Notes: generated by a model not told the origin, from the letters alone. A stretch of 64,000 nucleotides of DNA from Rhodocollybia butyracea (GCA_015501585.1 JADNRY010000082.1:124001-188000); one strand, 5' to 3'. Shown: positions 11,192 to 22,376, numbered from the stretch's first letter. Program-made: numbers and translations.

Positions 11192-12823
11192 ATGGAAAGA
11201 GGGAAGGAGGAACTTCCTGAAAGCAAAAAAGACAGTGTTCTTTTCAGTTCGCTACCACTTCCCTGTGGAAAAACAATCTCTAACCGCCTGGTAAAGGTAA
11301 AAATCCATCCGTTTTCTTTTTCTTTTTATTCAAATCTCATAGACATACATAGGTTGCTATGTATGAGCATCTTGCTTCGATTCACGGCGGGCCTCCAAAT
11401 GACTACCACTATGCTTTATACTCAGCTTGGTCAGAACATAACTGGGGAATGATCATAACAGGAAATGTTATCGTTTCCCCAGACCATTTGACTCTTGGTC
11501 GTGACATATTAGTCCCCAAAGTATTGACTGACGCGACAATCGAGCCCTTTCGGAGACTTGCGAGTGCTATCCACGGTGATAGAACTAGGTCTTCGCAAAT
11601 ACTAGCCATTATGCAGCTTAACCACGCAGGCCGACAGTCCAGTAATATTATTGGCGGGCGTCCTCCATTTAGTTCGCCTTTGGCCCCCAGCGCTCTGAGA
11701 TTCGAGCAAAGATCACAAGGCGTTTTGTCAGACCTCTTCCACAATTTACTTTTTCAGACGCCAAGGGCCATGTCGTCCTCTGATATAGACTCTGTACTAT
11801 CAGACTTCGTTCGCGGAGCCTTGCTGGCTTTGAAATCTGGATTTGATGGTGTGCAGCTACATGTCGCTCACGGATGCAAGTATCGTCAAAAACTGATCAA
11901 TGGCTTTCACTAAAACATGTCCATAGATCTATTAACCCAGTTCCTTTCTCCTCAGGTCAGTTTATCCTTGATAGCTCTCTGGAAATTCTCTCAACTACTC
12001 CTGAGCAGGCCAATATCCGCACCGATAAATACTCATACGATTCTCTACTCTTATTGCGTAGCATAGTAGAAGCCATCAGAGAAGAAGTTCCTGCAAACTT
12101 TGTCCTCGGGATTAAGTTCAACACCAGTGACTATAGTCTGTTCGACGAAAGCAAAGCCAAAAAAGCCCAAGAAGAACGCGCAATCGCTCACCTTCGTCAA
12201 GTCGCATCATGGAAAACCGTCGACTTTATTGAAATTAGCGGTGGAAACTATGAAAACCCTGGTCAACCCTTAAGTTCATCTGCTGTCGCGCTATTTGCTT
12301 ATTCATGGACTATATAGAATTCATGCTCAGCGCCAGCTCAGTTGCTTCTAAAAATCCTCGGCAAGCGTTCTTTGCTGAGTTTTCTTCCAAACTCATGGGG
12401 GAGTTGTCTTCAATGTCTTCATCTGACGAGAACTCCGACTTGCCTCTCATCCTACTTACAGGAGGACTTCGAACTCCTGCTCATCTATACACCGCTCTCG
12501 CATCAAACCATGCGCATCTCCTGGGAGTTGGTCGAAGCTCGGTACTCTGTCCAAGTCTTCCAACCGTCCTGAAAGATCGCGATGCATCTGAAGTTGATCT
12601 TTCTCATAATCTTACTCCTTTCAACCCAGAACCAGATCTCACCCTGGGTTTTACGCAACGATGGCCGTGGTCGCTGATCTGGATGCACGTCCCAAAGGTG
12701 TCGTTGATTGGCGCGGGGGTTGGGATGGCGTGGTATGTGTTGATGATTCGGAAATTGGCAAAAGAACGCCGAAAACAAGGTCAGGGAATGGACGGAGGCC
12801 TTTTGCCCCTGACTATAACTTAG
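11192..12823 (+). CDS. NADH:flavin oxidoreductase, old yellow enzyme family
   Basis: FMN-dependent ene-reductase-type (beta/alpha)8 barrel. Exons are 11192-11296, 11353-11875, 11927-11955, 12009-12261 and 12318-12823; phases close to give 471 aa. Family motifs in order: NRLVKVAMYEHLA, GMIITGNVIVSPDHL, MQLNHAGRQ, FDGVQLHVAHGYLLTQFLSP, FIEISGGNYENP and LILLTGGLRTPAHLYTAL. The HVAHGY join needs the intron 11876-11926, which begins GCAAGT, so this is a GC-AG intron. The C-terminus is unusual for the family: after the barrel comes a hydrophobic helix (VSLIGAGVGMAWYVLMI) and a basic tail, suggesting a membrane anchor. The 3' part of this gene was copied into the tandem duplication that follows. Confidence 0.87.
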
Positions 12824-15800
12824 GAGGGCTGCAGGCTGTAATCGCGATGTGGATATGGGTTGATGCTCAGAAGCATAGAGGTTTCGTAGTCTGTGTGGCT
12901 GCACTTCTTGGTTTATCTCTGTTGGTGCTCTTATCGTAGCCGTCGGTTGATGCAGATGGTGTTAATTACCTACGGTAGCGAACAATTTTGCAACGCGTGT
13001 CATGTAGCTATGTACAAGTACATCATCCTATGGTTTACTTATTCACGATAGATACTCAGAGTACTAGTCAGAGTCGACCCATATGAAGACCTGTATCTGC
13101 GAAGTTAGCATGGGCACGAGTAAACTCGCAACTAAATTTACATGACATTCCGTGAGCAACAGGAAGTCTCAACTGAAAGATATCACCTTCTCTGAGTCAT
13201 TTGAAGGCAATATGGGTAGTGCCAACTTGAAGTACGCATGTGAAGCGGGTTCCTTCAGAAAAAATTAAGTATATGGCACTTGGTGTATTGATGTCTTGAA
13301 AAACTATAAGCTTGTCAAAGTGGGGACCGTCTCCAAGAGCAACTACACGGGATTACGAACTTCTTGAGACAGCCACAACACAACATACTTAACTGATGAG
13401 ATCCGTCAACCTGAATAGATGAGGACTATTCAGCTAAGTAGAATTAAGTAGTCAGCAACTGCAAACCTAAAAACTTTACTCAAAGACAACGTACTTGAGC
13501 CGGAATTTAGATTTTCCCTTTTACTTGTAGTGTCTTGCTGTAAGACACATGCTCTCCAGTTTCCCAGCGGAGCAAACTTAAGTAAACACGTTGATTCATA
13601 AGGAGAAACAAACGAACGAACGAACGGTATATCGTAGATATCAATCGGGCAGTACACGAATGAGGGGTTGTGTCTCTGTTGTTCGGAACAAGCCATGTAA
13701 CCATATGGCAGAAGAGAGCAGAAGACATCTCCGAGGTGTATGGCAGTAGGACCAGGGCCAGCAGAGGATTTATAAATGTAACAGATGAGGAGTGGTGTCC
13801 TGAAATTTGAATGAAAGTTCAATGTATTCGACGTTCGTTCTGATTGCAAGCTCTAGTGATTTCGCGGCAGAATCCCCAGTCTAAAATCGAAAAACGGTCG
13901 CCATTTCTGGCTTTCGTATAGGGAGTTACTAGTGCGTTTGATCCGGGATAAGGACATTTGAGATTAGTCAAGTTCGTGGCTCCCGATGAAAGAGGGAAAT
14001 TAAAGAAGAGGCCCACGACACCGCGATACGATATCTTTCGGGCAAAGGAAGAAATGTTCGGACATCCGAAGACAGTAGGATAGATATGAGACTAGCACCC
14101 TGTAGTGGGGTGAGGCTAAGAAATTTTATACCGAGCGCGAGAAAAGAGAAACGGGGAACGGAATAAAATTTCGAGGACCTGGGTTTGCGAATACCGAAGA
14201 CCGTGCGATACATCGCATCTACGTAGAGTCTGATGCATAGCACTTGCTGCAGCAATGCGGATAGCCGTTTGGGAGTACATGGGACGCAAAATGGTATTTC
14301 GGGAATATTGGTACCACTGCAAAGTTCGTGGAAGGTTAGATAACAGTTGGACGCTGTGGTTATAGCTTCTGTGGTGGCGATTGTGCGGTGAGTATACCTG
14401 ATGATTTCTACATGCACAGGTCTGGAGGAGAGACTCGGGGATCCCGTAGCACATGTTGCGCAGCGCAAGTCTTTTCGTCGAAGATGAAGAAAGTCGATCT
14501 AATGGGTTTAATGATACGATCAACTTTGAGGATGGCTTTGTTTCCAATGAACTACACTGTAGATGATTTGCCTGAAAAACTTGAGCTACAGTCATTCCCA
14601 CGTCCTTCGAACATCTGAACTCCTCTGAACAGTGGGCTCGGAACAGTCGAAAACTTCATATTTTGCCACCGGACTTGTGTTTGTTCTATGTATGTAGTAC
14701 GCCTACACAATATCCGATGGTTTAATAAATAATAAGCTACAATTTTTGAGCTCGCTGTGTAGTGTAGTGTTAAAAATGATCAAAAACTGCCTATCTCAAG
14801 CGCAGATATCTATCCTAGGTTTAATATTTGACTAGATAGTGTTTATATAGTAGATTCAAGTACACTGAAGTAAGAAAAATAGGTGTCCAGGGGAAATTTT
14901 ACTCGAAATACTCTTCGACAAAGAATCAGCACTCAAAACCAGTCATCTGATTACCCATATATGGCTTATCAGGTCCCAAATCAGGGAAATCAGGCGACTG
15001 TTCCGAGGAATCCAGTTGACCCGATAACGAAATTTTGAACTGATAGCTTAAATCGGATGCATGGCCATCCCCCAAGTGTAAATATAAATACTCAAGACTG
15101 TTCAATGAAGTGTCTTCTGATTTTCTGCCAACTTAGTTTGTGGAAAAAGGTCATAGTTTCCGATTCCGAAGCCAAACTAGATTTGCCTGTTCGAAGGACG
15201 TGGGAATGACTGTAAGTATATATAAATAAGTCTCTGCTGAGTACTTGGAGGTCTCCGCCACCAACGTTGCACTGGTTACGTAAAGCTTGAAACTCGGCTT
15301 GAACTTTGCCGCGTACATATCGTTTCCCTCACTGAACGGCGACCTTATGTCGTCTATTCCAATTCCTACGTCGCCTTCACTTATTTTCTGATCGCATAAC
15401 CCCTGGCATCAGTTAACATTCCTCAACGATGATCACCAACTTACACGACCTCCATAATAGTATGTTCATCAAGCGAATAGATAGACAGATCATAGTCTAT
15501 CATAGTCGAATACCTCCGCTGCAGGGGTGGCTTGAAGGTTTTCGTTTGGGAGACAAGATAGATTGCAACACCCTTGATTTTTTCGCGGTTTTCGCGCCTC
15601 AAGTCTGTGTTTCAGCTTTAGCAAAGCGATTGAGTCAACTCCGGTGTGTGAATCGTTTGTTACTATGGTAGAAACTACTGAGAAAGCATTCGATTACAAG
15701 CATGTTCAAACTCTCTTTGTCTCATCCAAAGCAAACTTTTGAACCCCCCGACACCCCTCGAGTCGAGGTATGGTTAGGAAACTCTCCATTTTAGTGTCTT

Positions 15801-16020
15801 ATTTTTACGCCTTCGCCTCCTCCGACCTGCCAATCCCCTGTGTCAAATTACGCATCCGATGGCAACATTTGTCCCGTTTAGAGCGCTATCCGTGCAGCCA
15901 TTTATTCAGTTTCCGTTGTTCGTTGGAAATCATCATCTACTGTTCCTGCACTCGATGGAATTGAGGGCTTTACGGTAATAACGCCGCAACAATCCTGCTT
16001 GAATCGATCTTTGACCGGTC
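12824..16020. other. non-coding part of unit A
   Basis: Between the oxidoreductase gene and the palindrome upstream of the first DUF3455 gene. 12835-13570 has no counterpart in unit B, so it was lost there or gained here. 13590-14580 and 15429-15960 match 18600-19730 and 19920-20460. A plus-strand intron-like GTGAGT...CACAG at about 14391-14420 is kept in unit B (GTAAGT, about 19515-19553), so a decayed plus-strand gene is possible. Frames differ between copies and I could not assign a product. Confidence 0.4.
14589..15212. mobile_element. TA-flanked MITE with 25-bp terminal inverted repeats (Tc1/mariner-like)
   Basis: The 624-bp element starts CAGTCATTCCCACG and ends with the exact inverse complement. 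The inverted repeats are perfect over 25 bp (14589-14613 and 15188-15212). A TA dinucleotide flanks each end (14587-14588 and 15213-15214), as for TA-target elements. It has no transposase-sized frame, so it is non-autonomous. Unit B lacks it at the matching position near 19725, so it inserted in unit A after the duplication or was lost cleanly from B. A 76-codon open frame from 14388 runs into its left end. Confidence 0.75.
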
Positions 16021-16066
16021 ATTTGTTACAGCTACAGATGACTAGTTATTAGTAGCTGTAACAAAT
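16021..16066. promoter_or_regulatory. palindromic element upstream of DUF3455 gene A
   Basis: Perfect 15-bp inverted repeat: ATTTGTTACAGCTAC at 16021-16035 and its complement at 16052-16066, with a 16-nt spacer. It lies about 100 bp upstream of the start codon, and a TATAAAA box follows at 16117-16123. The same arrangement occurs upstream of the second copy. It could be an operator-like site for a dimeric regulator or a hairpin; the sequence alone cannot tell. Confidence 0.5.
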
Positions 16067-16116
16067 CGATTTAGAATGTTAAAACTTCCAGTGTAGTGTT
16101 TCGTGCCTGGGTCGCG

Positions 16117-16123
16117 TATAAAA
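16117..16123 (+). promoter_or_regulatory. TATA box of DUF3455 gene A
   Basis: TATAAAA about 46 bp before the ATG at 16169. The second gene copy has the same box (20612-20618) at almost the same distance. Confidence 0.5.
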
Positions 16124-16168
16124 CTGGTACTAGTCGCTGAAAGAAGTTCTCTGTGAACCTCTTACACA

Positions 16169-17020
16169 ATGGTCTCAACTCTCAGGTCGGCGATGTTTCT
16201 TACTTTCCTGGCATATGCATCCTTCGTAGCTCCTGCGAACGACCAGCCCGCACCGCGCTGTGACCTTTCCTCCGCTGTTATAGACACCACTAGAACCACG
16301 CTGCCTGCTCCTAAGTTCTCGCCTAAATTCCTTGGTCTTGGTGTAGGCACTCAGAACTACACCTGCACTTCTGCTGGTGTCTTTACGTGAGTTTCCTACC
16401 CGCTCCTTTCTGGCTTACGCTGACAATGTTTTAGTAACGTTGGTGCGCTTGCAGAGCTGTTTGACATCTCTTGCTTGTTTGGAGAGCCAGGCTTTGATGA
16501 TATTACTACCATCACGTTTGACCTTTGGAACCTCGCTCCACCCATTCTCCCCGCGCCAGAAGTAATTTCTCTCGGAGAGAAATTTGACCCACCAGATATC
16601 TTAGGTGAACACTACTTTGTGGTTAACCCTGTCACAGGTTCCGGACTTAATCCCAAATGGGATTTCACCTCTCATGCTTTTGCCGGTAATCCTGAAGCGT
16701 TTGCGGTGGGGTCCAAGATTGACGATGTCGCTGCTCCCACTGGGGCCTCTGACATCGACTGGCTTTACTTGACAAACGTCACTGGTTCTCTCGCCAATGA
16801 AATTTATCGCATCGACACGAGAGGCGGACAAGCTCCTGCATCGGTACGCGTTTACTTAGATGGGCATTTAGACTGAAATCAATGTGTTATTTGGTAGTGT
16901 GTACCCGGTTCAAAGGAAATATTCGTCAAGTACACGTCCTTGTATTGTAGGTTCATCTCTCCTAAACTCATTGTGATTGTTTACATGTCGTGTTTAGGGT
17001 TTACGGGCGGCGCGTTCTGA
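16169..17020 (+). CDS. secreted DUF3455 family protein, copy A
   Basis: Four exons, 16169-16386, 16435-16843, 16898-16946 and 16998-17020, give 232 aa with consistent phases. It starts with a signal peptide (MVSTLRSAMFLTFLAYASF). The mature part matches the DUF3455 pattern: LPAPKFSPKFLGLGVGTQNY, CTSAGVFTNVGALAELFDI, HYFVVNPVTGSGLNPKWDF, GSKIDDVAAPTGASDIDWL, then GGQAPAS joined to CVPGSK and the typical ending KYTSLYWF. The last two short exons are needed to restore that ending. The biochemical role of the family is not established; members are fungal secreted proteins. A TATA box and a palindrome lie upstream, and a tandem paralogue at 20663 is about 90% or more identical by eye. Confidence 0.85.
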
Positions 17021-17673
17021 GGACTGAGTGGTCGAAGAGCTGATAGGATCTCTGATTCTCCACACGCACTTCTTTGCTCGTTCTTCTGACTTCCAGTATA
17101 CTTGTCTTCATATGTGTAGAAACATGCAATAGTAACGATATTCAGTTTACTCATATCGGAACATAACATGTCCCCATAAATCTCCCAGTAAGTTTACCGC
17201 TTGATTACCTGTAAAATCTTCCACACCATGAAAGGACTTCGCCAATGAACTTGGCCATGGGGAAAATAATTGCTCAAGGTTAACAGAGGACGAGGGAGGA
17301 GGGGAGTTGATTCCCCTTAAATCAGATTTTGATTTTGCGGGTATCTTGGTAGATCCTAGCATCATTTTGAGGGGGAGATGTCCGGGATTGTTATTAGATT
17401 TTCATGGTCCTCAATATGTTAAGTTTTATTCATAGTCAGTAGCGCCAGTTCTCGGCAGGGCCCGCTACATTCGTTGTTGCTTGTGTCCACGTCGTGGACG
17501 GGCTGCTCACGACGATGATCTTCACCTAACTTACGCCTCAATTCTCAATCCTCGAACTCCATGCACGACGAGACTGAACTCGCTGCTTAATCACTGCTTA
17601 GGACTACTGAAGATAGCAATAAAATCTAACCAAAGTGAACATTACAACAGCAAAATCAAACACCCTTGTCGCC

Positions 17674-17841
17674 ATGGACGGCCAGGGATCTCCTCTGGCA
17701 GGTATAAAAGCTAATAAGATGTGATAAATCCAACCGATCAAAGTGTACTGCCATCCATACGGACTTCCAAAAGGGGATTCAGGTTTGGTGTACCCTCTCC
17801 CCGGTCTAAACGACTCAGTCCATAACACGATGGAGGAATAG
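17674..17841 (+). CDS. two-exon micro-ORF, 41 aa, unit A
   Basis: ATG at 17674. Exon 1 is 17674-17701 and exon 2 is 17744-17841, with a 42-nt intron (donor GTATAA, branch CTAAT, acceptor AAAG). The product starts MDGQGSPLAVYCHPYGLPKG and ends in NTMEE. There is no signal peptide and no CAAX end. Unit B has the same start, donor, branch and acceptor. I recognise no family; this is a candidate only, and the short intron lowers confidence. Confidence 0.35.
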
Positions 17842-18128
17842 TACTAAATGTCGGTACTGTAAACAGCACAGTGGCCGCGGGTGGAAACCTGCATGAGGAT
17901 GGGGGGAAAATCGTTCAAATCCAGCAAAACTGAATGTATTTATAGCTACCATAGCTTTCTTCAAACACTTATTTTTCACTAAGGATTCTTTTGAATCCCT
18001 ACTTATTGCCCGGGATACTACAATAAGCTGCCTGAGTACTCTACGGCACATGTAGTATGCATGAAGCTACATACTGTGTTCTCTGTCTGTGGTATTGAGT
18101 ACTGGAATCATGGTTGCGTGTAGGCGTT

Positions 18129-18575
18129 CTATGCTGAGTTTTCTTCCAAACTCATAGGAGAGTTCAATGTCTTCATCTGACGAGATGCCGACTCGCCTCT
18201 CATCATACTTACAGGAGGTCTTTGAACCCCTGTCCATCTATATACTGCTCTCGCATCAAACCATGCTCATCTTCTAGGTATTGGTCAAGGCTCGGTACTC
18301 AGTCCAGGTCTTCCAACCAACCTGAAAGAAAGTTGGGATACATCTGAAGTTGATCCCTCTCATAATCTTACTCCTTTCAACCCGGAGCCAGATCTTACCC
18401 TGGGCTTTACACAACGATGGCCGTGGTCGCTGATCTGGATGCACGTCCCAAAGGTGTCGTTGATTAGCGCGGGGGTTGGGATGGCGTGGTATGTGTTGAT
18501 GATTCGGAAATTGGCCAAAGAACGCCGAAAACATGGTCAAGAGAAAGGAGGGACGCCTTTTTCCCCTGACTATAA
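18129..18575 (+). pseudogene. truncated copy of the oxidoreductase 3' end
   Basis: Matches the last exon of the intact gene (about 12370-12820) but has no upstream exons. It is broken by a TGA in the former GGLRTP region (around 18224), a TAG shortly before the C-terminal hydrophobic helix (around 18463) and several frame-changing indels. The piece marks the left edge of duplicated unit B and shows that the duplication breakpoint fell within the oxidoreductase coding sequence. Confidence 0.8.
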
Positions 18576-20507
18576 CATAGGAGGGTGTTGGTGAGCAAAG
18601 TAGACACGTTGATTCATAAGGAGAAACAAATGGACGAACGGTATATCGTAGACATCAATCAAGTAGTATACGAATGAGGAGTCGGTTCGGAACAAGCCAG
18701 GTAACCAAGGTGTGGCAGAAGAGGGCAGAAGGCATCTCTGAGGTGAATAGCAGTAGGACCAGTGCCAGCAGAGGAATTATAAATGTAACAGATGAAGAGT
18801 GTCCTGAAATTTGAATGAGGGTTTGTATTCGGGAATCGGTACCATTCGCTCCGATTGCAAGCGTCTTTTGCACTGCTAGTAGGAAGATCAACACCTTCAG
18901 TGACTGTAGCATAGAAATCCTAGTTATTTCGCGGTAGAATCCCCAGCTTAAAATCAATAACAGTCACCATTTCTGACTTTCACATAGATCCCAGTGCGCT
19001 TGAGAGATTGGTCAATTTCGTGGCCCCTGATCTGGCAAGAAGTACATACTACCCTGTGAGCATAGGAGAATATTGAAGCAAACACATAGCTTGCAAATGG
19101 CAAAAGTCGAAAGAGAAATTAAAGAAGAGGCCCACTACACCGAGATACGATATCAAACCACCAAGGGGATTTTCAATGTATTCACAACGGGGGATTTTGT
19201 GCGCAGCTAGTTTGTCGATCGAGGTCCACTGCTCAGCAAGAATAGAAGCTTGGCCACTGAGTTTGACATTTGGAGTTTTGAATATGCAGACAAGTCAGCC
19301 TTCAGGCGTTAGATCCATAGTACATCGCATCTACGTAGAGTCTGCTGCATATCACTTGCTACATTCTAGAAATGCGGGTAGCCGTTTGGGAGTACATGGG
19401 ACAAACATGGGACGAAAAACGGTATACTCAGGAATAGTGCCACTGCAAAGTTCGTGGAAGGTGGATAACAGTGGGACGCTGTGATTAGAGTTTCTGTGGT
19501 GGTGATTATGCGGTAAGTATACCTGATGATTTCTACATGCAGTGTGCACAGGTCTGGAGGAAGGAGAGAGCCGGGGATCCCGTAGTTCACATGTTGCGCA
19601 GAGCACGAAGTCTTTCGTCAAATGATGAAGAAAGCCGATCTACGGAGTTTAATGATACGATCAACTTTGAGGATGCTTTGGTTTCCAAGAAAAGATGATT
19701 CGCCTGAGAAAAACTTGGGCTGAGTTCTTGGGAGGTCACCACCGGTCACCAACGCCACCAACGCGACTGGTTACGTAAAGGTTGAAACTCGGCTTGTATG
19801 CCGCGTACATATCTTTCCCACATTTCCCTTGCACCGAGCGGCGGCCTTATGTTGTCTACCACAATCCTTCACTCGTTTTCTGATCAGATAACCCCTTGAA
19901 TCAATTAATACTCCTCAACGATGATCACCAACTTACACGACCTCCATAGTAGTATGTTCATCAAGCGAATAGATAGACAGATTCTAGTCAAAACCATACC
20001 TCTCTGCAGGGATGGTTTGAAAGTTTTCATTTGGGAGACAAGTACAAAATAGATTGTGACACCCTTGATTTTTTCGCGCTTTCCGCGCCTCAAGTTTGTG
20101 TTTTAGCTTTGGCAAAGCGATTGAGTCAACTCCGGTGTGTGAATCGTTTGATAAAAATTACTGAGAAAGCATCCGATTAGAAGCGTGTTTAAACTCTCCT
20201 TGTCTCACCCAAGGCAAACTTTTGAACCCCCCGACACCCCTCGAGTCGAGGTATGGTTAGGAAACTCTCCATTTTAGTGTCTTATTTTTCCGTCTTCGCC
20301 TCGTACCTTTTGCTTCAGCCCTGCCAATCCCCTGTGTCAAATTACGCATCCGATGGTACATTTGTCCCGTTTAAAGCGCAACCCATGCCGCCATTTATTC
20401 ATTTTCCGTTGTTCGTTGAAACCATCATCTACTGCCTCGATGGAATTGAGGGCTTTACGGTAATAACGCCGCAACAATCCTCCTGGCATCCATCCTTGAC
20501 TGGTCAC

Positions 20508-20549
20508 TTGTTACAGCTGCAAATGACCGGTCATTCGTAGCTGTAACAA
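20508..20549. promoter_or_regulatory. palindromic element upstream of DUF3455 gene B
   Basis: Inverted arms TTGTTACAGCTGC (20508-20520) and GTAGCTGTAACAA (20537-20549), with one mismatch. The spacer holds a second palindrome, AATGACCGGTCATT. It lies about 115 bp upstream of the ATG at 20663 and matches the element of unit A in sequence and position; a TATAAAA box follows at 20612. Confidence 0.5.
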
Positions 20550-20611
20550 ATCGATTTAGAACGTTGAACCTTTCGGAGTAGTGTTTCGTGCCTGGGTCGC
20601 GTTTTCCACAC

Positions 20612-20618
20612 TATAAAA
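20612..20618 (+). promoter_or_regulatory. TATA box of DUF3455 gene B
   Basis: TATAAAA about 45 bp before the ATG at 20663, the same position as in unit A. Confidence 0.5.
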
Positions 20619-20662
20619 CTGGTGCCAGACGTCTAAAAAGTTCTCTGTGAACCTTCTACAGA

Positions 20663-21515
20663 ATGGTCCCAACTCTCAAGTCGGCGATGTTTCTTGCTTT
20701 CCTGGCATACGCATCCTTCGCAGCTCCTGCGAATGACCAGCCCGTACTGCGTTGTGACCTTTCCTCTGCTGTTATAGACACCACTGGAACCACGCTACCT
20801 GCTCCAAAGTTCTCGCCTAAATTCCTTGGTCTTGGTGTAGGCACTCAGAACTACACCTGCACTTCTGCTGGTGTCTTTACGTGAGTTTCGTACCTAATCC
20901 ATTTCTGGCCTATGCTGACGATTTTTTAGTAACGTCGGTGCGCTTGCAGAGCTGTTTGACATCTCTTGCTTGTTTGGAGAGCCAGGCTTTGATGATATTG
21001 CTATCATCGCGTTCGACCTTTGGAGCCTCGCTCCACCCGGCCTCTCCGCGCCAGAAGTAATTTCTCTCGGAGAGAAATTTGACCCACCAGTTATCTTGGG
21101 TGAACACTACTTTGTGGTTAACCCTGTCACAGGTTCCGGACTTAATCCCAAATGGGATTTCACCTCTCATGCTTTTGCCGGTAATCCTGAAGCGTTTGTG
21201 GTGGGGTCCAAGATTGACGATGTCGCTGCTCCCACTGGGGCCTCCGACATCGACTGGCTTTACTTGACGAATCTTACTGGTTCTCTCGCCAATGAAATCT
21301 ATCGCGTCGACACGAGAGGAGGACAAGCTCCTGCATCGGTACGCGTTTACTTAGATGGGCATTTAGACTGAAATCAATGTGTTATTTGGTAGTGTGTACC
21401 CGGTTCGAAGGAAATATTCGTCAAGTACACGTCCTTGTATTGTAGGTTCATCTCTCCTAAACTCATTGTGATTGTTTACATGTCGGGTTTAGGGTTTACG
21501 GGCGGCGCGTTCTGA
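20663..21515 (+). CDS. secreted DUF3455 family protein, copy B
   Basis: Tandem paralogue of the gene at 16169, with the same four-exon structure: 20663-20880, 20930-21338, 21393-21441 and 21493-21515 (232 aa). The exons match in length; the first intron is one base longer. Signal peptide MVPTLKSAMFLAFLAYASF, and the same DUF3455 blocks and YWF ending. Differences from copy A are mostly single residues (for example IAFDLWSLAPPGLSAPE instead of ITFDLWNLAPPILPAPE). There are no frameshifts or stops, so both copies look functional. Function is unknown beyond membership of a secreted fungal family. Confidence 0.85.
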
Positions 21516-22231
21516 GGACTGAGTGACCGGAGGGCCCATAGGATCTCTGATTCTCCACCCGCACTTCTTTGCTCGTTAATCTGACTCCCAGTATATTTGT
21601 CTACATATGTGTAAAAACATGCAATAGTAACGATATTCAGTCTGTTCATACCGGAATATTTCATTTGGATATTGTGTCTAAGGCAATCAAAGCGGACACT
21701 GCCATCGGTCTTCTATGTCCTCCGCCTCCAATGAATCTCCCAGTAAGTTTACCGCTTGATTACCTGTAAAATCTTCCGCATCATGAAAGGACTTCGTGGA
21801 TGAACTTGGCCATGGGGTCCTAGGGGAAAACAATCGCTTGAGGTTAACGGAGGGAGGAGGAGAGTTGACTCCCCTTGAATCAAATTTTGCGGGTATCCTG
21901 GTAGTAGATCCTAGCATCATTTTGAAGGGGGATGTCCAGGGATGGTTATCAGATTCATAGTCCTCAAAATATCAAGTTTATTCATAATCAGCAGCGCCCG
22001 TTCTCGACAGGGCCCGCTACACTCGTTGCTGCTTGTGTCCACGTCGTGGTCGTGGATCCGAGTGACGGGCCTGCTCACGACGATGATCTTCACTCAACTT
22101 AAACGCCTCAATCCTTCGAACTCCATGCACGGCGAGACCGACTCCTCAATCACTACTTAGGGCTACTCAAGATAAAAATAATATCTACCCAAGTGAACAT
22201 TACAACAACGAAGTCAAAGACGCTTGTTGCC

Positions 22232-22376
22232 ATGGATGGTCATGGATCTTCTCCAGGTAAAGCTAATAAGATCTGATAAAGAGACGAAAATCCAACCGAA
22301 CAAAGTGGACTACCACTCATACGGACTTCCAAGGGGGATTCAAGCTCGGTGTGCAAGCCCTCTTCCCCCAGCCTAA
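22232..22376 (+). CDS. two-exon micro-ORF, 31 aa, unit B
   Basis: Counterpart of the 17674 micro-ORF. Exon 1 is 22232-22256 and exon 2 is 22306-22376, with a 49-nt intron (GTAAAG, branch CTAAT, acceptor AAAG). It starts MDGHGSSPVDYHSYGLPRG. Relative to unit A, a one-base loss in the AAGGGGG run shifts the frame, so the ends differ and the product is shorter. Either this copy is decaying or the frame was never coding. Confidence 0.25.

Larger units (their letters stand above)
12364..18122. repeat. tandem segmental duplication, unit A
   Basis: Upstream copy of a tandem duplication. It starts inside the last exon of the oxidoreductase gene and ends just before a second, truncated version of that exon. 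Shared landmarks with unit B: oxidoreductase 3' end, block 13590-14580, block 15429-15960, the DUF3455 gene, the micro-ORF at 17674 and the tail around 18060-18115. Unit A alone has about 735 bases at 12835-13570 and a 624-bp transposon at 14589. The unit joins fall at a GCG/GCGTT-like microhomology. Confidence 0.85.

Noticed and set aside
13968..14601. Long minus-strand frames in unit A
   Set aside because: The matching frames in unit B are broken differently, and the conserved intron-like signals are on the other strand.
15770..15964. Short ORF starting MVRKLSILVSYF, also present at 20253
   Set aside because: The start is shared by both units, but the frame diverges at once through frame-changing indels; no coding constraint is visible.
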